NCBI GenBank assembly: GCA_034520365.1
Contig: JAXHNP010000007.1
Coordinates: 124,001 to 188,000 of the forward strand
DNA: 64,000 nt
Direction: 5' to 3'
Source of the DNA: Desulfobacterales bacterium
GTDB lineage: Bacteria > Desulfobacterota > Desulfobacteria > Desulfobacterales > Desulfosalsimonadaceae
Of the stretch, positions 58,103-64,000 are shown piece after piece. A program made the translations under genes and the position numbers. The notes under the pieces were generated by a model. That model was not told where the DNA came from and did no database searches. It saw only the letters and a program-made list of their open reading frames with translations. Every line of letters begins with the position of its first letter. Position 1 is the first letter of the stretch.

Positions 58103-59034
58103 GGCTGCACCTTAATCATCGGAGGGGGGTTTTCAGGCAGCTCTGTTTCCAACCGCTTGCATACCCGCTTATTCAACCACACCTCATATGCCGGGGTTTG
58201 CCTGCCGCAAGGCTTCCCCTGATATAGATCCGCCACCATGGCACCAGTTTGCCGGCCGATCTGATGAAAATCAAAAACAAATGACAGGCAGGCCCCGCTT
58301 TCATAAAAAAATTTATTATAACCTATAACAGATTTCCCCTGCACAAGGCAGGTTTTAATCACATAGTGGATAATGGTTTCAGAAATCACCGTCTGGTCCG
58401 GGATCATCCATAGGCAATCAATCGAATCCAGGTGGGCCCGAAGTATCTCGGAAATACTCTGGCGGGAATTGACTCGCAAAGGCTTAATTAAAATTCCCAA
58501 TGAAGCGGCCGCGGCTTGCGCCGCTTCATAAAAAGCTTCATTATGAGCCGGATCGTAAATTATGCCGATACGCTCAATACCGGGCAAACCCTGATGGATT
58601 CGCCGGACTTGCTCGGCGGGAGGGATATTCAAAGGCACGCCGCACTGTTCGCGATCCAGTGCTGAAATATTTTTTTCCGGATTGCGCACGACGGAATATA
58701 TTTTCCCCCCATCCGCAGCGGGCAGACGGTTCCAAAGCAATTCCGCGGCTTCCGGTCCGATTGCCAGAAAAATGCGGTAGCCGCCGTCACCAAATTTCGC
58801 CAGCGCCTGATCCTGGCGCGCCTCATCCATTTGATCCAGAAAATAAGTTTCCGCAGCAGCCCCCGGGATATCTTTAAAGACGCTGCGGATGCCTTCCAAA
58901 ACCTCAATAAACGGGCGAATCTGCCGTGAAACAACAATGGCCGTCTTTCCTGACATGGCCGGACCAGCCGCTGAGGCCGCTGGAAGCGCCAGGATCATAA
59001 TGAGACTAAAAATCAGGTGACGGTAAAATTTCAC
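58099..59034 (-). CDS. Periplasmic ABC_sub_bind-type ligand-binding protein
   Basis: A 311-residue exported protein with signal peptide about 1-22. The fold cues are FRLAIG-like IFLAIGPEAAELLW, GIERIGIIYDPAHNEAFYEA, SLGILIKPLRVNSRQ and CLWMIPDQTVISETIIHYV, as in the TrpX/ABC_sub_bind family of periplasmic binding proteins. No permease or ATPase for it is present in the locus; instead a kinase gene overlaps its end. This suggests a sensory rather than transport role. Confidence 0.78.
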   Translation of the reverse strand: MKFYRHLIFSLIMILALPAASAAGPAMSGKTAIVVSRQIRPFIEVLEGIRSVFKDIPGAAAETYFLDQMDEARQDQALAKFGDGGYRIFLAIGPEAAELLWNRLPAADGGKIYSVVRNPEKNISALDREQCGVPLNIPPAEQVRRIHQGLPGIERIGIIYDPAHNEAFYEAAQAAAASLGILIKPLRVNSRQSISEILRAHLDSIDCLWMIPDQTVISETIIHYVIKTCLVQGKSVIGYNKFFYESGACLSFVFDFHQIGRQTGAMVADLYQGKPCGRQTPAYEVWLNKRVCKRLETELPENPPPMIKVQP

Positions 59035-59117
59035 GGCGCATTCTAAATTTCTTCAAGTCATCCTCTTTTGCCGTCAGACAGCCGAAGGTATCGGTCAATT
59101 ATCAATTCCCGACGGTT

Positions 59118-61403
59118 TTATGGCTCCGAATCCAGGATGCCCTTCATTTGTTTTTTGAATTCACTGGTTACCGCATCCACATCCGCCAGACTCGTAATGA
59201 CCTGTGGCGAGATGAAAATAATCAGCTCGGTCTTGGAGACCGAATCCGTAGACTTTCCGAAAATATATTTTAATATTGGGATATCGACAAACCATGGTGT
59301 GCCTGATCTGCTGTCGGTTTGCGTCTCTTTAATCAATCCGCCGATAACGATAGTCTGGCCGCTTTTCACAGAAAGCGTCGTCCGGGCCCGGCGCTTAAAA
59401 AAAGAGGGAAAGGTTTGCCCGCCCACACTCACATTCTCTGCCAGTTCACTGACTTCCTGCTCAATATCCATCGTAACCAGGCCGACTTCATTGATATGAG
59501 GGGTCACGGAAAGCATCACGCCTGTATCCCGATACTCTATATTGGTCGATACCACAGGGTTATCCCCTGATGTGTATTCAAACTCGGAGCTGGCCACAGG
59601 CACCTCGGTTGAAATGTCAATTTGGGCATTCTGGCTGTTGGATGCAAGAATGGTGGGGGATGAGAGAATATTTACCATATTTTTTGAAGCCAAAGCTGAC
59701 AGGGCCGAAGTCCACCGATCGATCTCGCCGATCGTATACTTAAAGCCATTGGCTCCGGCCGAGGCACTCAGCAGACTGGTGCCGGGAGTTCCTCCCTCTC
59801 CCTTCACGTAAGACCACTCCACCCCCATTTCGGTTTTGTCATCAAGATTTACCTCAGCAATGGTCATTTTGATTAAAACCTGCCTGGGCAGGACATCAAT
59901 TTTTTTCAAAAGCTCTGAAATCAGTGCATAATCCGGGGGAATCGCTTCAATAATCAGCGAATTGCGGGTTTCATCCGCAACAATCTTGACATGATCGCGC
60001 AGTGTATTGGAGTAAGCGATCTCCTGGGCGGGCTTTTGAGCTTCTGACTCCTGGCCCGAAGATTGATTATAATCGGCATCGGCATCGGCATCACTCCTAT
60101 CACCTTTGGCTTTTACCGTCTCCGCCGCATCCCGCTTTTCCCGCTTAGCATCCGCCGCAAACGGATTGCCTGATATGCCGGCAGATTCGCCCGGCCCTTC
60201 GGCCCTTTTCTCAGAACGAAACACTTCATTGAGCAAATCCGCAATTTCTCCGGCTTGGCCATTTTTGACAGAATAGACGTAAATCTGGGACGACATGCCT
60301 TTTCTGGGGACATCAAGCTGTTCAATAAACTGTTCAACGGATTGAAAGGTGTCTTCGGCCGGACTTATCAACAGAATGCTGTTCAACCGTTGGATGGGGA
60401 TAAACATTGTATTTGAGGATTTATTTTTATTAATTGGCGACTGAAAAATCTTTTCCAGCACATCCGCCATCTCCTTGGCGTCCATATGGTCGAGGGGATA
60501 AAACGCATAATCGATTTGCTCGAAAAAATCGACATCAAAGGCATTAACCAGGCGCAAAATCTTTTCAATGTTGTCACGGTAATCGACAACAATCAAAGTA
60601 TTGGTTTCCGATTGGGCAAGGATCTCACCCGCCTTGCTGGTAAAAGGCTTCAATAATTTCAATATTTCATCAGATTTGATGCTGTTTAACGGGATAATTT
60701 GAACAATCACCCCGCCCCTGGTTTTTTCGGCATCCAGGTCGCGCCCCACATTCGAAAAAAGGGGCAGGCGGGTGAGGTCTTCTGCGGATACGATATGAAA
60801 ATATTCGCCGCGTTTTACCGCTGTTAATCCATTGATCTCCAATAATTGATAGAAAACCGGCCACAATTCAGACCGGTCTAATTTGCCGGCGCTGTGTATC
60901 GTAACCTTTCCTTTCACCGGTGCATCCAGAATGTAATTAATCTCCAGAATCTGTGAAAAATGGCGGACCACCTCAATCAATTCAGCCTCTTCAAAGTTTA
61001 ACAGGAATTTTTTTTCACCCGATTGCTGCCGTTGAGAAAAATGGACCGGCGCATCCGAATTGGATTTTTCATCTTCCGCGGATGCTTTAATACGAGATTC
61101 AGCGGACGTTTCGCCATCCGGGCTTGATTGCTGCCGCCTCGGCTCGCCGCCCCCTAAAGGGGGCTCAGATGGGTCAGGGGCGGAGACCAAAGCATCACTT
61201 TGAACTGTCGATACAGTCTCCTCCCCTTTGCCCGGAGCCAGGTCCCGATCCTGAGAGGAGACTTCCTCAGCGTCTCCGCCCACTTCTATCTGGAAATCCC
61301 TCTTTTGTGGCCCGCTTTGGGTGGCGCAACCACTCATCAAAGCGAACACCATTGCAATAAAAATAATCGGAAGTCGTCTTTTTGCGTCGCTTTTCAATGC
61401 CAT
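59118..61403 (-). CDS. gspD: Type II secretion secretin GspD
   Basis: A 761-residue outer-membrane secretin that forms the exit channel of the type II secretion system. It has a lipoprotein signal (FALMSGC, Cys about 25) and a Gly/Ser/Glu-rich linker. The N0 domain follows (LNFEEAELIEVVRHFSQILE), then N1-N3 repeats (VIVQIIPLNSIKSDEILKLL, NTLIVVDYRDNIEKI, MSSQIYVYSVKNGQAGEIADLL) with a charged insert rich in Lys, Asp and Glu (about 400-450). The secretin domain reads VLIKMTIAEVNLDDKTEMGVEW ... SGQTIVIGGLIKE ... FISPQVI. It lies 3 bp after the gspC-like gene. Confidence 0.93.
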   Translation of the reverse strand: MALKSDAKRRLPIIFIAMVFALMSGCATQSGPQKRDFQIEVGGDAEEVSSQDRDLAPGKGEETVSTVQSDALVSAPDPSEPPLGGGEPRRQQSSPDGETSAESRIKASAEDEKSNSDAPVHFSQRQQSGEKKFLLNFEEAELIEVVRHFSQILEINYILDAPVKGKVTIHSAGKLDRSELWPVFYQLLEINGLTAVKRGEYFHIVSAEDLTRLPLFSNVGRDLDAEKTRGGVIVQIIPLNSIKSDEILKLLKPFTSKAGEILAQSETNTLIVVDYRDNIEKILRLVNAFDVDFFEQIDYAFYPLDHMDAKEMADVLEKIFQSPINKNKSSNTMFIPIQRLNSILLISPAEDTFQSVEQFIEQLDVPRKGMSSQIYVYSVKNGQAGEIADLLNEVFRSEKRAEGPGESAGISGNPFAADAKREKRDAAETVKAKGDRSDADADADYNQSSGQESEAQKPAQEIAYSNTLRDHVKIVADETRNSLIIEAIPPDYALISELLKKIDVLPRQVLIKMTIAEVNLDDKTEMGVEWSYVKGEGGTPGTSLLSASAGANGFKYTIGEIDRWTSALSALASKNMVNILSSPTILASNSQNAQIDISTEVPVASSEFEYTSGDNPVVSTNIEYRDTGVMLSVTPHINEVGLVTMDIEQEVSELAENVSVGGQTFPSFFKRRARTTLSVKSGQTIVIGGLIKETQTDSRSGTPWFVDIPILKYIFGKSTDSVSKTELIIFISPQVITSLADVDAVTSEFKKQMKGILDSEP

Positions 61404-61406
61404 CGG

Positions 61407-62144
61407 TTATCTTATCCTTCGCTTGATTTTGCCAAGTGGGGTGTCGATTATTTTATATTTTCCATCTTCGCTGATTTCAACCTCTTGCTCTTGCTGCTGT
61501 CCGTTTTCGGCGTTATCTGAATCTTTTGCTTCACCGCCACCTTTGCCAGACACGCTGACCTCCACATCTTTATCCTTTTTATAAAGATGCAATTCATGGG
61601 ATTCTGATTGTATGGATACAACAACAAAATCCTCATGAATTGCCTCGATTCTGACCCGATTGGCCTCATCCGGCGGGCCGATGGTATCGCCTTTTTTCAG
61701 CCACTTATAAGGCCTATCCGCATCATCGGCAAAGGGGTTGTTGATCAAGACGGCCTGGTACTGATCAGTGAAAATAACCCCATAGAGATCAATCTTTACC
61801 AGTTTACGAGGGCTTTTCTTTTCCGGCCTGGATTCCTTACGGCGCTCTTCTGCCGGGTCGATTACCGGGCCCTGACGATCCGGCGAAAATAAATTTTTTT
61901 CAGCTATCGTACTGTAGGCTTTTGCGGCCTTAATGCGCTCTTTCTGTTTAACCCTGACTTTTTCAGCAACAGGATCCGCATCAGTCGCCTCCGCCTTTTC
62001 CCCTTTTGCTTCCGGGCTCTGAGCTTCAACCGGCAGCCCCGTGCCTGACTGCCAAACCGCATGGATTTCAGTGCATACCATGATAATACCGATGATCAAC
62101 AGCCCATTAATCAACCAAATCTTATGGCGAATCCTTATAACCAT
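61407..62144 (-). CDS. gspC: Type II secretion GspC-like inner-membrane protein
   Basis: A 245-residue protein. One N-terminal membrane helix (about 9-28), a charged linker, then YSTIAEKNLFSPDRQGP, the start of the homology region of GspC. The HR domain has KLVKIDLYGVIFTDQYQAVLINNP and YKWLKKGDTIG, which in other systems docks on the N0 domain of GspD. No PDZ domain follows; instead the protein ends in a Gly/Glu-rich stretch and a basic tail (IIDTPLGKIKRRIR). It could be described as PilP/GspC-like. Its position next to gspD supports the call. Confidence 0.75.
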   Translation of the reverse strand: MVIRIRHKIWLINGLLIIGIIMVCTEIHAVWQSGTGLPVEAQSPEAKGEKAEATDADPVAEKVRVKQKERIKAAKAYSTIAEKNLFSPDRQGPVIDPAEERRKESRPEKKSPRKLVKIDLYGVIFTDQYQAVLINNPFADDADRPYKWLKKGDTIGPPDEANRVRIEAIHEDFVVVSIQSESHELHLYKKDKDVEVSVSGKGGGEAKDSDNAENGQQQEQEVEISEDGKYKIIDTPLGKIKRRIR

Positions 62145-62153
62145 TTAAATTAG

Positions 62154-62705
62154 CTACCCATTTTCCTTCATGAGTCCGGTAACGGTCAGCCTCGCATAAA
62201 CCCCGTCATCGCTGCCTTTAACTTTCCTTGGCTTTACCTGTGCGTCTTTAACCACCATATACCGGGAATGTCCCTCAATACCATACAGAATATGCCTTAA
62301 CTGATCAATCTCGGCCAATATGACAAACCGGACCGGAATTTCGACATAAGGAACATTTTCGAACGTGTTGACCGATAGCACTTCAACGGACTCGATCTGC
62401 GCCCCGTTTTTTTCGGAAATTTCCCTTAATATTTTCTGAATCGAAACGGCTGCCAGTGAAGGGGTTTTACCTGTGAAAAGCTGAGATTCCAGTTCGCTCA
62501 GCTTTTTTTCCAAGGTGCTCAGCCGCGATTTCATCGCATTTATTTTCTGCAGCTGCTTGTTATATTGCAATATCTGGTTCTGTTGTGCTTCCAGGTCAGT
62601 GCCACCGGGCCAGAGATCGCCCACCAGCGGATAAAAACGATATATTGCGCCGAATACCAGCAATATTGCGCCGAATACCAGTAAATTTCGTTTTCGTTTA
62701 TCCAT
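62154..62705 (-). CDS. gspM: Type II secretion GspM-like protein
   Basis: A 183-residue bitopic protein. One membrane helix (LLVFGAILLVFGAIYRFYPL, 8-27), then a coiled-coil segment (QNQILQYNKQLQKINAMKSR), then a ferredoxin-like periplasmic domain with VEIPVRFVILAEIDQLRHIL. This is the GspM/PilO layout. A 21-bp tandem duplication of codons encodes the repeated LLVFGAI in the membrane helix. It lies 29 bp after the gspL-like gene. Confidence 0.75.
   Translation of the reverse strand: MDKRKRNLLVFGAILLVFGAIYRFYPLVGDLWPGGTDLEAQQNQILQYNKQLQKINAMKSRLSTLEKKLSELESQLFTGKTPSLAAVSIQKILREISEKNGAQIESVEVLSVNTFENVPYVEIPVRFVILAEIDQLRHILYGIEGHSRYMVVKDAQVKPRKVKGSDDGVYARLTVTGLMKENG
62642..62681. repeat. Tandem duplication inside gspM-like gene
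   Basis: ATATTGCGCCGAATACCAG appears twice, 21 bp apart, lengthening the membrane helix by seven residues in frame. Confidence 0.7.
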
Positions 62706-62734
62706 CTATTGGTCTGCTCGTATCGTCTTCAAAT

Positions 62735-64000
62735 TCACTCTGATTCAATTTCAACCCCGATGTGAAACCGTTCCTTGCCTTTTCCGATTTTGCGGATGGT
62801 TGATAAGAAACTGGCATTGTCAAACAGGACAGACCCCTCCAGCAAGGAGATCAGCTTTGAAGCCGAATCCGAGGAGCCTTGAATTTTAATTTCACTTTCG
62901 GAACAATTAAATTCATGTATCCATGAATCCCGGGGAATTATATCACTCAGTTCGGTCAATATTTCGATCAACGGGGCCCTTCCGGAAAAATCATTTAGAA
63001 AACGCAAATCTGATGCGATCCGATCATATTTCTTTTGAATCTGACCGGCGGCTTCGATTTTCTGCCTGAGCCTTCCGGCTTTTGCCTCCAATTCATCCAT
63101 GGCCGATTTTTTTTGGTAAAAAAGGCTGCCCCCATAAAACATGGCGCATATCACCAGCATGCCCGCCAAGCCGATCATGATATAAAATCCGGTTCTGCCG
63201 CTCTTTTTCTTGAGTGCATCCGGCAGCAGATTGATCTCATTGGGGGCTGTTCCGAAAGCATCGACGCCAAGGCCATAGGCGGTGATATATTGCGCATCAG
63301 GCAGACTGATAGCATTCAGATCAATGGGGGCCGCCGACAAATTAATATCGGCAAGCAGCCTTTCAGCAGTCGCCGGCAGCTCCGAGAACGGATAATAACA
63401 CTTATCGAATGGCCCGTCGACGGTGCCCATCTCCCCGAGACCAGCCTGAACAGCCTTTTTGGCAGACACCGGAGCCGACGTGCCAATTTTGACCATATGT
63501 TTCAGCCGGCCCTTTTCAACAGCGCTAAAAACCACGTGACTGCCTGATACAGTCAACACACATAGGGCCCCTGTCTTTCCGCGCCCCCCCCTGTGAAACA
63601 GGAAAGAGCCAACTGCCGCTGCTGCTATCTCAATCCGGGACAGACTGACGCTCTCTCCTATGCCGACCTCCAAAAACGGCGCCAGAAGACTTTTCTTAAC
63701 AACCAAGAGCAGCACCTTAATGATTGCCTTTTCCTTGTCTTCATCAACAATCTGACAATCATAATAAACCGCTTCCGGCAGAAAAGGGACGTATTTATCC
63801 AACTCATAACCAAGCGCCCCTTTTAAATTTTCTTTTACCGCACTGGGCATTTCAATAAACCGGAATGTCACCATGTCCTCGGGCAACCCCAGACAGACAG
63901 AAGCATACCGAACCTTGTTTCGATCAACCATCTCCTGGAGCAGGCCATTTATAATGCCGACAGTTTCCCTGGGGCCATAGTTTTCCGGAACCTCCCGACT
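62735..64000 (-). CDS. gspL: Type II secretion GspL/PilM-PilN-like protein (5' end outside window)
   Basis: The frame stays open to the window edge, so the ATG at 63931 is internal and at least 422 residues are present. The N-terminal part is the actin-like GspL/PilM cytoplasmic domain (LPEDMVTFRFIEMPSAVKEN ... YELDKYVPF, LCVLTVSGSHVVFSAVEKG). A membrane helix (about YIMIGLAGMLVICAMFYGGS) follows, and then a PilN/GspL periplasmic part with a coiled coil (EAKAGRLRQKIEAAGQIQKK) and a final ferredoxin-like domain. It anchors the secretion ATPase to the inner-membrane platform in known systems. Confidence 0.82.
   Translation of the reverse strand, partial: SREVPENYGPRETVGIINGLLQEMVDRNKVRYASVCLGLPEDMVTFRFIEMPSAVKENLKGALGYELDKYVPFLPEAVYYDCQIVDEDKEKAIIKVLLLVVKKSLLAPFLEVGIGESVSLSRIEIAAAAVGSFLFHRGGRGKTGALCVLTVSGSHVVFSAVEKGRLKHMVKIGTSAPVSAKKAVQAGLGEMGTVDGPFDKCYYPFSELPATAERLLADINLSAAPIDLNAISLPDAQYITAYGLGVDAFGTAPNEINLLPDALKKKSGRTGFYIMIGLAGMLVICAMFYGGSLFYQKKSAMDELEAKAGRLRQKIEAAGQIQKKYDRIASDLRFLNDFSGRAPLIEILTELSDIIPRDSWIHEFNCSESEIKIQGSSDSASKLISLLEGSVLFDNASFLSTIRKIGKGKERFHIGVEIESE

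Overview
The window looks like a chromosomal stretch of a Gram-negative, probably anaerobic bacterium of the Desulfobacterota (classical Deltaproteobacteria). The reasons are the mix of type II secretion genes, NtrC-type sigma-54 regulation, long secreted Ig-repeat proteins with a Gly-rich tail ending in a CFI motif, many PIN-type toxin-antitoxin modules, an IS1634-type insertion sequence, and RAYT/REP-type elements. This placement is inference from gene content; there is no rRNA or other marker gene.

Layout. (1) 1-4.6 kb: a partial sulfotransferase-like gene, three glycosyltransferases and a methyltransferase of a surface glycan locus. (2) 4.6-14.1 kb: an accessory island holding palindromic repeats, three toxin-antitoxin loci (one with a broken toxin), an AAA/DUF4143 ATPase, two practically identical copies of a 1949-bp insertion sequence, and several decayed RAYT (REP-associated tyrosine transposase) 3' ends. 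Both IS copies sit at exactly the same position of a RAYT gene, with TTAG target duplications. (3) 14.1-31.9 kb: more glycosyltransferases, two large membrane proteins, a second sulfotransferase-like protein, two tandem type I phosphodiesterase-family proteins followed by a tiny ribbon-helix-helix-like protein and an unrecognised membrane protein, and a sulfatase-fold lipoprotein. (4) 32-48.3 kb: a long leftward operon for ABC-transporter-dependent glycan export. It contains Wzm, Wzt with a C-terminal sugar-binding-type domain, GT2, GNAT, a PIG-L/GT2/methyltransferase/coiled-coil giant, a GT2-GT4 fusion, an SDR epimerase, a WecA-like initiating transferase fused to a WbpM-like N-terminal part, and a 1241-residue secreted Ig-repeat protein. 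(5) 48.4-53 kb: secreted proteins (one dockerin-like, one of unknown family, a lipoprotein, and a double-CAP protein). (6) 53.2-59 kb: a TonB-dependent receptor, NtrC-type regulator, histidine kinase and periplasmic binding protein. (7) 59.1-64 kb: type II secretion genes gspD, gspC-like, gspM-like and a partial gspL-like gene.

How it may fit together (inference): the glycan genes build, modify (acetyl, methyl, possibly sulfate and phospho groups) and export a polysaccharide by the Wzm/Wzt route. The methyltransferase plus coiled-coil protein beside Wzt resembles in outline the WbdD chain-terminator and ruler logic. The secreted proteins would leave by the type II system encoded at the right end. 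Two sigma-54-like promoter matches lie upstream of secreted-protein genes close to the NtrC-type regulator. No RNA genes, CRISPR arrays or phage genes were seen. Most starts were chosen by ribosome-binding sites and family N-termini; several differ from the longest possible reading frame, as noted in the entries.
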